A DNA stretch of 64,000 bases, taken from assembly GCF_019649055.1 (NCBI RefSeq), contig NW_026570441.1, positions 62,001-126,000 on the forward strand, in the 5' to 3' direction. The notes beneath the pieces are model-generated. The model had not been told where the DNA came from. It was given only the letters and a program-made list of their open reading frames with translations, and searched no databases. The position numbers and the translations under genes are program-made. Positions 42,796-54,366 of this stretch are shown in pieces (the stretch's first letter is position 1; each line of letters opens with the position of its first letter). The stretch comes from Paramacrobiotus metropolitanus (lineage: Eukaryota; Tardigrada; Eutardigrada; Parachela; Macrobiotidae).

Positions 42796-45700
42796 GCACT
42801 GGAAGAAATCAGTGATATTCCGGATTTCTCAGCCCTATTCAGCCTGACTAAGAACAAAGAGCGCAAGTTCAAGAAATTCAACAGCACCGAGTACGAGTAC
42901 CGTGTGGAGATCGCCGCCCTGCCGCGTATTTATTCCCAGGAAGAAACTGTCTTGCTTCTGCCTTTACTGCTGGAATCCATATTGAATCTCTGCGTGGCTC
43001 AGTTTCAACCATCTGACCGTGTTACCATTTCCATTGGCTGTGCATCGCTAGAATTTCCAATTTACTTGTCGATGCGGAAATTGTCGGACTTCAGTGTCGA
43101 TGACCTTGTTGCTGTCTGTACCAAGGCCAACTGTACTCCGGGCGGATGGTGCTGGACGATACCTTCTCAATCCGCATTTTTCGCACCATCATGCCAAGTG
43201 GAGGGAACTGGAAGTGCATACACCGTCACGTGGCACGCGATGCTAAGCGTTTCAGCAAGTCCATTGTTACAGTTCGTGTGCCTAACAACTACTGTTTACC
43301 CGCCGCATTGTACTTGGGCAAGTACCGTTTGACGCACGATGTTCAGGAGCGTACAAAAGCCAGTGGAAACATCTGTACAGTGAAGGGGATCAACAAATTG
43401 ACCAGCCACGCCAGAGAGATTATTCAGTTAGCTGATTTACCATTAGGACGGTGCTATGACCTCAATGACCTGTCCTCTTTACAACACGAGTGCTTTCCCG
43501 AATTTCAAGTAAAGGTGATCTCGGCGGATCACGGTAATACTATATTGCTCGTGTACCAGAGAAAACAAAGAACATGCTGGAGATCTTTGTCTTGTTGGAG
43601 AAGAACCACTTTGACCTCGTAACCACTGCCACCGGTATTTTAACTCGTCATACTTTTGCTCCGAGTGCGATGTACTACAGTCACAAGGAGCGGCATCGAT
43701 GCATGGAAACTGTCGGTTGTGTTATCGGGCAGCTAGTGACTGCGTCAAGGGTCCGTTGTTCACTGTGGTGATTGTCGTCGTACATTCAACAACCAAGAAT
43801 GTTTCAACGTTCACAGAGCTGTTCGCCGCAATGTGAAAACCTTTTGTTCCCAGATCTTTTACTGTAGAGACTGCCGACGCTTTGTAAACTTAACACGTCG
43901 ACCAAATGAAAAGCACCAGTGTGGGGAGATGTTTTGCACGGTCTGCCGCGAATGGACTTCTCAAGCCACACATAAGTGTTATATCAAGACTTTTCCAAAG
44001 CCTTTACCACCCTCAACGGATCAACCAGAGCGACCAAAGCGATACATTTTCTTTGATTACGAGACATTTAATGATCCAATTAATGGACATACACCGAGAT
44101 GTGTAGTGGCCCAGTACGAAGACGGCACGGAGTTTCGATTTCCGGCGGACGGTCAACCAATGACAAGAGATGTTGCCCAGCAGTTTTGTGAATGGCTATT
44201 TTCGGAGAAACACAATCACTACGATTATTGCTCACAACTTCCGGGGATATGACGGTCATTTCCTTTGAAACACCTTTTGGATAATAAGCTGCGTGGTGTG
44301 GAAGTTATTAAGAGGGGCACTCAGCTGTTGGAACTGCGTTATCGGTCCTTGAATATGTGTTCCCGTGACACGTTAAATTTTATGCCTATGAAACTCAGCA
44401 GTTTACCGAAAGCGGTTGGTTTAGAAGTGGAGGTCAAGAAAGGCGACTTCCCTCACCACTTCAATCGACCTGAAAACTGGGATAAGGTACTGCCGTGGCC
44501 CGAACCGGAAATGTACGTTTTTGACGGTCTGAAAAAGAAAGATAAAGAGGAGTTTCTAAAGTGGTACGCTGAAGCAAAAGCCTGCGGGTGGCAGTTCGAC
44601 TTCCGTGCGGAAATCATGGCCTACTGCTCGAATGACGTCACCGTGCTCCGGCGTTGTGCCCTGAAGTTCGTTGATGATTTTGTCGCTCTGACTAATCTAA
44701 ACCCGCTGGATAGTATCACCATGTCATCTGCCTGCAACCGTTACTACCGTACCTTTCATTTGGAACCTGAGAAACTAGCTGTATTGTCCTCCCATGGACC
44801 TCACCGGAACCGACGTACCAGTGTTCAAGCAACTCAGTGGTTAGAAATGTTGAACCGTGACTTGGGTGGGCGTATTCAGCATGGTCGGAATGGCAAGGAA
44901 GTGCACATTGGCCCGTATTACGTGGACGGCTATGATGCCGCAACTCGTACAGTGTACGAATATAACGGTTGTGTATTCCACGGACATCCCGAATGTACCG
45001 AAGAAGAAGATCGATCCCCTTTCTCTCGTAAAAAGATGAGTGAAGTGTACGAGGAATACTTGGACCGTGTACGCTACCTGGAAGATGAGAAGTATACAGT
45101 AGTTACCAAGTGGGAGTGTGAATGGAAAAGGGAGCGAAAGGATACGGACATCGCTACTTTCTTGTCTGGCCAAAACCTCCGCGAGCCCCTGAATCCCCGG
45201 GACGCCTTTAAAGGTGGTCGTACTAATGCCAGTCGCTTATACTACGCAGTGAAGCCGGGGGAAATGATTATGCACTTCGACGTTGTCAGCTTATACCCTT
45301 TCGTCAACAAGACCAAGACGTACCCTATCGGCCACCCAACAATTATATTGTCGGATTTCAAGGACGTGAAAGAGTATTATGGCTTGGTGTCGTGCAAGAT
45401 ACTACCACCACCGCAGTGTTTGTACCCTGTTCTTCCTGCTACTATCAACAAGAAGTTGGTATTTGCGCTTTGCCGTACGTGTGCGGACACTAAGTACAAC
45501 GACTATTGCCGGCATAGCGACGCTGACCGCTGCATCGAAGGTGTGTGGACCACCCCGGAGCTCCACCACGCTATCGACCGGGGATACACCGTGCAGGAAG
45601 TGTACGAGGTATGGCACTGGGACACCTTGGAAGCCGGCGTTTATGCTGCGTACATCAACAAGTTTCTGAAAATCAAGATGGAGGCCAGCGGGTGGCCTAG

Positions 45701-46284
45701 CTGGTGTAAAACTAACCAACAGAAAGATGACTTTATCCGCCAAGTCAAAGAACGTGAGGGATCGACCTTGATCCGGAAGCCATGATCTACGATGCTGGCG
45801 CCGTAATGTGGCCAAGAACTGCCTAAAATACCTATGGGGCAAGCAAGGACAGCGGGACGATATGACTATGACCAAATTCGTCTACAAAACCAAGGACTAT
45901 TTGGACATGATCCGCTCCAAGACCGTTGAAATTCATGATGTGTTTGCCGTCAACGAGGACTGCCTCATGGTGACCTACTCTAAGGGAGAAGACTACAATG
46001 AAGGAAGTAACGCTACAAACGTCGCCTTGGTTGCGTTCACTACTGCCAATGCACGCCTTATCCTGCTGGACATGATGGAGAGGCTGGGTGACCGGCTGAT
46101 GTACTATGATACCGATTCCGTTGTCTTCCTCACCCGCCCCGGGGACTGGGTGCCGGAAACCGGTAGTATCCTAGGCGACTGGGACAACCAACTGCAGGCC
46201 GGCGAGAGTCACATTATGAAGTTCGTGTCCTGCGGCCTCAAGGTGTACAGCTACGAGACTGACACTGGCCGGATCGAGCTAAAG

Positions 46285-46371
46285 GTATGCCCAAGTTGTA
46301 TGTACAGTATACACATACTATACAGTATGCACAGTAATTACAGTGTATGCAGGACATCTTACTATTTGTAG
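46285..46371 (+). other. PolB intron 3
   Basis: Donor CTAAAG|GTATGC, acceptor TATTTGTAG; 87 bases, phase 0, contains in-frame stops and TACAGTATGCACAG repeats. The polymerase sense resumes exactly after the acceptor. Confidence 0.8.
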
Positions 46372-46656
46372 GCAAAAGGCCTTACACAAAACGGGTACAC
46401 GGAGGACATCTTGGACTTTGATGAGGTCACGAAATCCTTTGCCAGGACTGGACAGGCCTTGGACTTTGAAAAACTGAAGCGCCTTTTGGACGGGACGGAA
46501 TCCCATGTTCAGATCATCTATCCTGAATACATTAAACGCAATGGCAAGACCCAAGAAATCAACACGGTTCGCTTGTTCAAGAAGCTGAAAATGGTTTACG
46601 ACAAACGCATGCTGCTTCCCGACTTTACGACACTACCTTTCGGTACTAAACAATAA

Positions 46657-47578
46657 GCTGTTTGATCTTCGGTACAATTTTTATAACCAGAACACCAACT
46701 GTTATAACCCGGGTTGTTTGGCTGTTTGTTACTGAATAAACTACTTTTTTTTTCTATTCATAAGCGGTATGTTGTGTTGTTCACAATTGTGGTTGTTATT
46801 GCAAAAGAGGCTACGAAAGCCCGATCCTTGCAACTCACTAGCAGGAAACTCAGTATTCCTGTTGGTGTGGTTGAGAGTATCGGCCCAGTACACCGAGTAA
46901 CAGTCCGTCTGAATTTTGGTAACGTGGTGGTAGAACTTGCTCCCGCTCAGTAACGGATTCACTTTACCGATTTCGTATGTGTACGTGATCACTCTACCGA
47001 TTCAGTATGTGCACAGGGTGAACCCCGTTACTACTCTTCGCGCCGTATTCTAACCTAGTTTAATACACAGTACAGGACATGGGCCCCAGATATTTTTCAT
47101 CAAATGGGTGTACGTCCTCTTCACTTAGTATAAAAAGAGCAAATTTTGGCATCAGATACCGTCACATTTTGTTAGAACTTCTGCTGGTTGGTTTGCTAAA
47201 CCGTATACGCTTAGAGATTCATCTTGCAATTTTTTTTTGAGTTTTTTCCCTTCGTTATTCCAAAAAATGCCATCTCAAAAAGTCATTCGTGGAGAGTTTA
47301 TATTTATTACTATTTTTATTAAATTAATTTTATTTTTGAAATAGCGGTTTTCCCTCAGATAACATTATGTAATTTTAAAACATTTTATAACCAGTGAAGC
47401 TGGTTTATGTTTTAAAACCTAAGGTGTTTTAGGGACGTGGAGTTTATGGCCCGCCAGTGGCGGATTTCACCGATTGACGTGCAAGTGCGCAGGTATCGCC
47501 TTTAAAGAAGGCGCGGAAGCCCTCCGATTGCGGTTAAAACCCATATTGGAGATCCGGAAGCCGCCCGCTTAGCTTCGA
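46657..47578. other. Non-coding stretch beyond PolB, probable right viral flank
   Basis: AATAAA at about 46735 can serve as the PolB polyadenylation signal. Two related words with ACCGATT(C/T)-GTATGTG occur at 46965 and 46995. A TATA-type site (AGTATAAAAAGAG) is at about 47127. No gene or terminal repeat recognised. Confidence 0.4.
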
Positions 47579-47709
47579 CAGTTAACGATGTGGCCGTACG
47601 TGCACATCCTGTATATTACCATTTCTCACACGAATGGCTCACTGATTAGTACAATCATAGCCATTCGTGTGAAAAATCTATACAGGATGTGCACATATCG
47701 TTAACTCTT
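47579..47709. repeat. Large imperfect hairpin
   Basis: GTTAACGAT, GTGCACATCCTGTATA and CACACGAATGGCT in the left arm are answered by AGCCATTCGTGTG, TATACAGGATGTGCAC and ATCGTTAAC in the right arm, with a 19-base loop. The arms are about 45-55 bases with a few gaps. It may be a small palindromic transposable element. Confidence 0.7.
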
Positions 47710-48014
47710 AGAGATCGGCGGGGCGGCTTTCGATCGGTTTTACGGAGCGCACTGACAAACCGGATGATTCGGAAAGCGAATCGGATGTTTCCGATTCGTT
47801 ATCCGAACCAGATGGTACCGACGATTTGGTGTCTGACCTTTCCGACGACACCGACCAGGACACCGACCAGGAGGACACCACCGGGAAGAAGGGATATAAT
47901 AGTTATATCCGGCATGAGTCCCGCCAGAAGCGACCGCGAGAGAACGACGACGCCGACCAGCAGCGCTACAAGCGACGACAGCTGTATAAACAGCGGCCAT
48001 TGTTTATTATGTGA
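47707..48014 (+). CDS. Acidic ORF end, unknown
   Basis: Open frame running from the hairpin to TGA at 48012-48014. Acidic Ser/Asp-rich (DDLVSDLSDDTDQDTDQEDT), then basic (RHESRQKRPRENDDADQQRY). AATAAA follows at about 48080. No start is visible, so it could be the 3' exon or end of a disrupted gene. Function unknown. Confidence 0.35.
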
Positions 48015-48600
48015 ATGCGGCCTGTATTTTGTGAAGCGCGTGTTGTGCCTGTGTTCCGCAAATTGTGCCAGTTAAAAAAATAAAAAGATCAGCGAATTAC
48101 AGTAGGTTGTCTTTTTAATTATGACCGGCAGGGAGACCTTCACTACGTAGTCAGACAAAAGCAGACAGTAGGTCACTAGGTCGGCGCCAGCCATCGGGAC
48201 ACCGCTAGCCAGAGCAGCCCAGTCAGTAAGCCACCGCTAGCCGGTAGCAGCCAGATCAGCAGCCCTGTCTCGGGGCTCATTCGTGAGCAGCCAATCAGAG
48301 AAGCAGCCAGACTGCCGCAATTTCTTGGCAATGCTGCTATCCTTACTGCCTTACTACTCACGATCAGCTAACCGCAGCACCACAACAAAGTAATAAGAAT
48401 TTATCATCCGTATCTGGGTCAAGTTCAATTTCCGAAATAACATCCAAACAAGATAATTTAGCTAACGATCACCATTTTAATGTCATTAATTAAGTCAGTT
48501 TCTGTTCTGACCCAGCCGCTGTTTACCACGCCAACGACCACATTAATCGTAACGACAGCATTTTATTTCGATCACTCGACCATTATGTTCCGTGTGAAAC
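48015..48600. other. Leader-like non-coding stretch before the third pol
   Basis: Rich in CAGCC/AGCAGCC words (48180-48310) with GTCGGCGCCAGCC at about 48180. It may be the remnant leader of the plus-strand Gypsy element. No gag or protease is seen. Confidence 0.35.
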
Positions 48601-51600
48601 GGAAATGTATTTCTCCCATCCACTAACCGAATCGAAAAATACGATTTGCCAGAAGCCAGCGATAATAAATTTTGGGAGAAAGTGCACATTAACCCTGACC
48701 TCACTTCACAAAAGCGTACTTAAGTCAGTGCATTAATTAAATCGTTTCCCGAATTATTTCCCTTCCCCGATCGTAAACTTGGTCTGGTGACCATGATTGA
48801 ACACAGAATAGATACTGGCACTGCTCGCCCCATTAAGCAACAGCTGCGTCGCTTCAGCCCGGCACAGGCAGCAGAAATTGCACGCCAAGTGCGCGAGCTG
48901 CTGGCACTCGGTGTCATCACGCCTGCTGACAGCGACTGGTGTGCGAACGTCCATTTAGTTTCTAAATCCGATAAATCACAGCGCATGGTAGTTGACGAAC
49001 GGCCACTTAACAGCGTTACGGTGAAAGTTAAATACCCAATGCCTAATATCGATACAATGTTGGACTCACTGAATGGCGCGAAAATATTCTCTTCGCTTGA
49101 CTGTTTTTCGGGCTATCATAACATTCCTATCGCTATTCAGGATAGACATAAGACCGCGTTGATTGTTCCCCCGTCGCCTGGCTTTCCCGGTGGTTTATTC
49201 CAATTCGATAGGATGGCTTTCGGGCTGTGCAATGCACCAGCCACCTTCTGCCGCCTGGTCGATAAACTGTTAGGGGATTTTCTCTTACTCTTTCTATTAA
49301 TTCTCCATCGACGACTTTTTCGTTTTTTCCAAAAGTTTCGACGAGCATTTACGGCATTTGTCCTTAATATTTCAACGCCTTCGAGAGGCTGGACTCATGT
49401 TAAAACCTCAGAAATGCTTTTTCGGCCAATCTCAGAATAAATTTCTCGGACACACTGTGACAGCCGATGGTTTATCTGTCGATGCGGCAAAGATCGACGC
49501 AGTAAAGAACATGACCCCGCCCAATAATGTTAAGTCTTTACGCTCATTTTTGGGATTTTTGAATTATTTCCGCAGATTTATTCCCAACTTTGCTGACCTC
49601 GCAGAAGAATTAACTGTTCTAACAAAAAAATATGCGCGTTTCACCTGGTCAGATAAACAAGAACATTCTTTTCAACAATTAAAATCTGCGCTTATTAATG
49701 CACCAATTCTGTCACACTTTGATCCATTGGTACCTATCGAAATGCATACAGACGCCTCTCAAGTCGGAGTCGGCGCCGTACTGATTCAGGTTCGAGATGG
49801 TGAAGAAAAACATATTGCATACGCTTCCAAAACTCTATCTGCAACGCAGCGCCGATATGCCGCAACGCAGCCAGAGTTTTACGCAATAATTTTTGCAGTT
49901 CAAAAATTTAAATTTTACATCCTCCCAGGGTTTCGATTTAAAATTGTGACAGACCACGCTGCACTTAAATCTCTCTTAACAGCGAAAAACCCACCGGACC
50001 GGTTATTCCGGTGGATACTCAGGTTGCAGCCCTATGATTTCGAAGTGGTTTATCGCCCTGGCGCGCAAAACGTATTAGCTGATACATTATCGAGGTTTCC
50101 TATCCAGTCAACTGCCGAACCGGTTAACTGCGGTTTTGCCGCACCTCTCTTTTTCGCGTCCAAAATCGACATATCAAGACTGCAGAAAGACGACGCTTTC
50201 TGCAAACCTATTATCGCTTCCTTGAAAAACAACGATGACAAAAAACATAAGAATCGAATTTTATTTTACACGTTAATTCAAGACATTTTGTATCGAAAGG
50301 TCACACGTGACGGTAGGCCGGAAGTGTTATTGGTCGTTCCAAAATCAGTATGGCAAGATGTCTTGCGCGAGGCGCACGATGCCATCCTTGCCGGCCATTT
50401 AGGTATCACTCGTACCTATGGCCGAATTCGTGATCGCTACTACTACCCTGGCGCATCCGAGGCGGTTGCCAGGTACGTTTCTTCCTGTGATCAGTGTCAA
50501 CGACGGAAAGATCCACCTTTCAAACCGGGAGGTTTCTTACAACCTCTAAAAGTTTCTGGTCCATTTATCTGTCTACATATGGATTACGGTCCATTTGTTC
50601 TCAGTAAAAATCGAAAAAAATATATCCTACTCGCAATATGCCCATTCACAAAATATGTAGTGGCGAAAGCCGTCCGCCACGCGGACGCTGCCACTACCGC
50701 CGCCTTCATCGTTGAAAACGTCGTTCTAGTCCACGGCCTGTTCAAGGAGCTTCTTACAGACAGAGGCACACATTTCACAAGTACAGTAGTGGGAGAAATT
50801 CTAAAATTTCTGGATGTAAAGCATCTCCTAACTTCGCCGTACCACCCAGCTTGCGACGGGCAGGCTGAGCGCGCTTTTAAAGCGTTCGTAACAATAATGT
50901 CCCACTCCGTCACAACTGACCAACGTAATTGGGATCAGATCGTTCCCTATGTCGTTTTATAATGAATACCACTCGTTTAGAAACAACCGGGCAGCTCCCG
51001 TTTGAATTGGTACATGGGCGGCCAGTGGTTTCTCCACTGGATATCGCTCTCTCGTTTAAAGGATTCGAAGAGATCGATACGCATTCAGAATACTTGCAGA
51101 CGATAACTAACTGGCTGCACTGCGCACGGGAGATTGTGTATCAAAAGCTCGTTGACTCGTACGATAAGCATGCCCCGCGGCATGACCAGAATCGCTCCGA
51201 CAATTATTTATTCGCTCCAGGAGATCTAGTTCTCGAGTGGAGGCCAATTTCAGGAGAAGGGCTGACAACAAAATTATTAAAAAAATGGATCGGCCCTTTC
51301 GTGGTATTCGAGCGTACAAGTACAGTAAATTACAAAATATCAGAAGTCGGCAAGCCACAAACGGCATACATAGTCCATGTTGAGCGACTAAAGCCGTATA
51401 ATACGCGCGATGCCGAAACGGCGCATCCAGTCGGCTCTACTGATCGCACAGGTTCAGCATTCAGCGCAACCATGGCCGAGCAGAGTGATACGACCGATGC
51501 CGATTATGATCCGTCTAATGACTCATCCGATTACGATAGCGCAGTACATACTACCAGCCCTGTCTTACGCCGTTCTAAACGCCCTCGCAAGAAGCCGGAG

Positions 51601-51738
51601 CGCTTCGTGGTGCGCTTCGTAGTGAGCGCTTCGTGGTGCTTTCTGTCTTACAGGACAAAGAACAAATACATAAAAAAATTTCGGAGACTACTGGAAACAC
51701 AGGTAAGTACGCATGGCTGCCTATCCTCTTTTGCATGA
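48600..51738 (+). pseudogene. Plus-strand Gypsy-like pol: RT, RNase H, integrase
   Basis: Upstream of ATG 48787 the frame continues with one in-frame TAA (48719-48721). RT: IDTGTARPIKQQLRRF, FSSLDCFSGYHNI, FDRMAFGLCNAPATF, then a frameshift near 49280. The catalytic box SIDDFFVFS is in the new frame at about 49303. RNase H (IEMHTDASQVGVGAVLIQ, FKIVTDHAALKSLL, ADTLSRFP), zinc domain (H..H...CDQC) and integrase core (HMDYGPF, LTDRGTHF, HPACDGQAERAF) all lie in 49358-50962. A stop and shift near 50950 lead to the C-terminal beta domain and an acidic tail (50929-51738). DDE residues intact. Gag and protease are missing. Confidence 0.85.
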
Positions 51739-53322
51739 TTTCCTGTTTTGCGCTGACCAACGCAATATCGGCGCAAGTGTGCGACTGTACGCGCGCTACA
51801 CCAGTTGGCGCCGTCGAGTTAACCAGGCACACGAGCTGTGGGAAACGGGCTATCGATTCGAACGTAACAACCATTATGTACGAGCTGTACAAACATAAAC
51901 CTCTCTCGTGGAAAGTTTCCGGATACGTTTGTAAAGCCCATGTCGTCGGCGTCAGAGTTAAGACCTTCTGGCTAGGGTCAACCGACACCGTCCAGTACAC
52001 CAAAGATCAGATACTTTCTCCACAACAGTGTTGGGGCATGGTTAAAACAGGGGACTGCTTTGGCAATCAAATGGCCAAAGAAGGAAGCGCGTGGCGCTTC
52101 CATGGCAGCCCTCAGCCGGAATGGAGATATTTGCAAACAGTCGACAAATCGGTAGTTAACTGTCTTTTCGAACCAGTCCACCTTGAGATTATCGACCAGA
52201 AAGTTTTTTCCCCACTGGGTGTTTTGAATAATAATTTTTCCGACGAATTCTCGATTTACCAGGCTGAAACGTTTGTGTGGGAGGCAAAAGCCAAAACTGA
52301 CGTCACCTGTCAGTATGAGTCATTTTATAACGGAACCGCATTCAAATCAGTGATAGTTTCAAACGGCACCACTGTTAATCGAATCTCCGATCCCAAGCGC
52401 CAGGTAGATTTTATTCTTAGCATGCGACCTGTCACGGTCTGCGATCGGGAACTTTACCCCGTAGCAAATGAAGTGGATATGTTCGTAATGTTCTCTACGC
52501 GTCGCGCGTTCTCACGTATCACACCCATCCCATTGACAGATTCTACTTTTCTGTTTGCGGCACACTTCCAGTACTTGGAAGACAAGAACGTTCAGCGCTT
52601 TAATTACCTCTCCAGACACGTTTATGAGACTGACTACGCTTTTGACACTTTTCAATCATATATGCTTCAAGTACTTTCTATGAAAAGTGGTATTCTAGCT
52701 GCTAAAGCTGCGGGTTTCGACAACTGCAATCATGTTGTCGCATACGGTAATTTGGGATTTTTGCGCGTGTGTGAATCGATTTCCGTAGAGATTTCCGCTA
52801 TTAAAACTAACTGTGGTCATGAGCCAAATTTCGAAAAAAATAATACGAACTTCACAATCTCGTTAGACGGATACTCCGTTACCCGTTTCAGCCCTGCCTT
52901 CGGCAGGCATCGATTACTAACATTAATATTAATCTTTTTCATTATGATGGTCTCGAATGGAAGCCACTCCAGGCATCCCTGTTTTTAAACGATTGCAGGA
53001 CGCGAAAACCTTCGATTATGTAGTCGACCATTCAAATGATTTTCTGTCGGCCGACCGACATACACCAGTTGACACATTATCTGCAGCGGCAGAACTAGCT
53101 GCGCTGATCACGGATGCTGATGACGGAAGCGTTGTCAATTTTATACAAAACAAAGCTGAGTCGAAAATTACGTTGAGCTTTTGGCCTATAGTGAAACACA
53201 CACTGATCGCAATTTTCGTAATACTTTTCGATGCAATTTTACTTTTTGTATTCTTTCGCTTTACTCCGTTACCTGCTTTATTTGTGGCCGGCGTTAATAA
53301 ACTTCGCAGGAAGAACGTTTAA
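51633..53322 (+). pseudogene. Envelope-like glycoprotein gene of the plus-strand element
   Basis: Frame 51633-52988 starts overlapping the end of pol. A hydrophobic signal-like segment (YAWLPILFCMISCFALTNAI) is followed by CDC, regularly spaced Cys, several N-glycosylation sites and a conserved-looking CWGM motif. After a frameshift near 52957 the last part (52957-53322) holds a polar stalk and a membrane anchor (LIAIFVILFDAILLFVFF) with a short basic tail. Layout suggests a surface fusion glycoprotein acquired by a retroelement. The Cys pattern reminds me of chuvirus/rhabdovirus-type Env of invertebrate elements, not certain. Broken by the frameshift. Confidence 0.7.
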
Positions 53323-54366
53323 CCGGAAAATCAGTACGAACGCGTCGATCTGGGACTGACACCACAAGCGCCGAGCGCGTCGGGACTGTACCCGACGGAA
53401 TATCTTCGAGACATGGCAACGGAGACAGGCGCCTAGGACGACGGTTGGCTGGTGACCAACAACTTCGGCCCTCGGCCGCACCAGCAACTGGGTTCAGGCC
53501 CTCCAGCCAGTTATAACCATTCAGTCGTGCTCTGTCAGTCTTCAAGGTACAGTATTCTTAATAATTTAGTTAAACAAAACAAAACAAAATGTTAAAATGA
53601 TGAAAAGATCGCCATGCGGCTCAAAAATAAAATATTAACCCAAAACCACGCCGGCTAAATTTACAAAAATATTTTTTTTCCCTCTTTGCGATCAGGTGTT
53701 AATTCCCTATGGCTTTGCGTCGCATGTACACTGAATCATAACCCCTTCCAATTTTATATTAGGCCTTTCTCAACCATCAGTTTGTACACTTCATTTTAGC
53801 GGTCTAGCGCCCCTGCAATCGTTTTCCTCCTGATAGCTACTTGGTTTTATACGCAATTTTCCCGCATGTACTCTTATATAAGCGTACCTAATAATGTAAT
53901 GCATCTCACACAGTAACGTTTTTTAACAAAAGTAATATTTTATTCTCATCGCCCACATTCTCATCGCCCACATTGCCCCGGGATGAAGCCGTTGTTGATT
54001 CGCGCGTTCCATATTATTCAGACTGCAGCTTATAATATTATAGTAGTTAATAGTATTTTTCAACATAAGTGCACCCACAGAGTACACTACTCTTTGTACA
54101 GACTCCCATAATTACGGCGCCCATCTTTAGCTCACTGTTTAAGCCGCACCGAAAATTTCAAAGTCCCCCGATTCCCAGCATTTTCTCTGCGTCGCCGATA
54201 TTAGGCGACTGCAATTCCCAGCTTTCTCCCTCGTCTCTTTCGTTTTCTCTCCGCTCTTGCCTCCTCTCGGTGCCCATTGCCCACCATGTGCATGCACGTG
54301 TTATCTTAATACACGTATTCGTTTATTTTGGTATCGTCTTTAGTTTATACAACGGTCTCGCATGCA
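53323..54366. other. Non-coding stretch after env
   Basis: No gene supported. GC-rich stretch to about 53550, then AT-rich. TATA-like TATATAAG at about 53875, and a direct repeat TTCTCATCGCCCACA near 53942 and 53957. No LTR matching 26.73 kb was found. Confidence 0.4.

Larger units (their letters stand above)
41522..46656 (+). pseudogene. Protein-primed-type DNA polymerase B, spliced and frameshifted
   Basis: Exon 1 41522-41680 (acidic N-terminus), exon 2 42518-42589, exon 3 42796-46284, exon 4 46372-46656; all introns phase 0 with GT-AG ends. Exon 3 shows LDDTFSIRIFRTIMPSGG, a Cys-rich finger (CRDCRRF...CTVC), exonuclease motif FFDYETFND, AHN..GYD (shifted frame), YCSNDVTVLRR, a nuclease-like insert (VDGYDAATRTVYEYNGCVFH), then polymerase motifs DVVSLYPFVNK, the AKNCLKYLWGK region and YYDTDSVVF. 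Frame changes near 43150, 43570, 43755, 44215 with 44275, and 45790 make it non-functional. It would replicate the viral genome. Introns in such a gene imply nuclear transcription. Confidence 0.88.
30545..46750 (+). mobile_element. Polinton/Maverick (adintovirus-like) endogenous virus
   Basis: Contains the diagnostic set: protein-primed type PolB, retroviral-like integrase with chromodomain, A32/FtsK-type ATPase, adenain-like protease, double and single jelly-roll capsid proteins, pVI-like and other small virion proteins. It also has TBP-like, PC4-like, IAP and ARH-BIR genes. About 16 kb, a normal Polinton size. Terminal inverted repeats were not found by eye. The left edge lies between about 30540 and 30720 and the right edge between 46657 and 47700. 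Several genes carry stops or frameshifts, so this copy is fossil but fairly young. Confidence 0.88.

Noticed and set aside
46714-46953. A plus-strand open frame past PolB as an extra gene
   Set aside because: It starts in a poly-T stretch and shows no domain or conserved pattern.
26731-53322. A single retroelement with Gag at 27.9 kb and pol-env at 48.6 kb, split by the Polinton
   Set aside because: No 3' LTR matching 26.73 kb was found after env and no capsid remnant lies beyond the Polinton, so the link is unproved.
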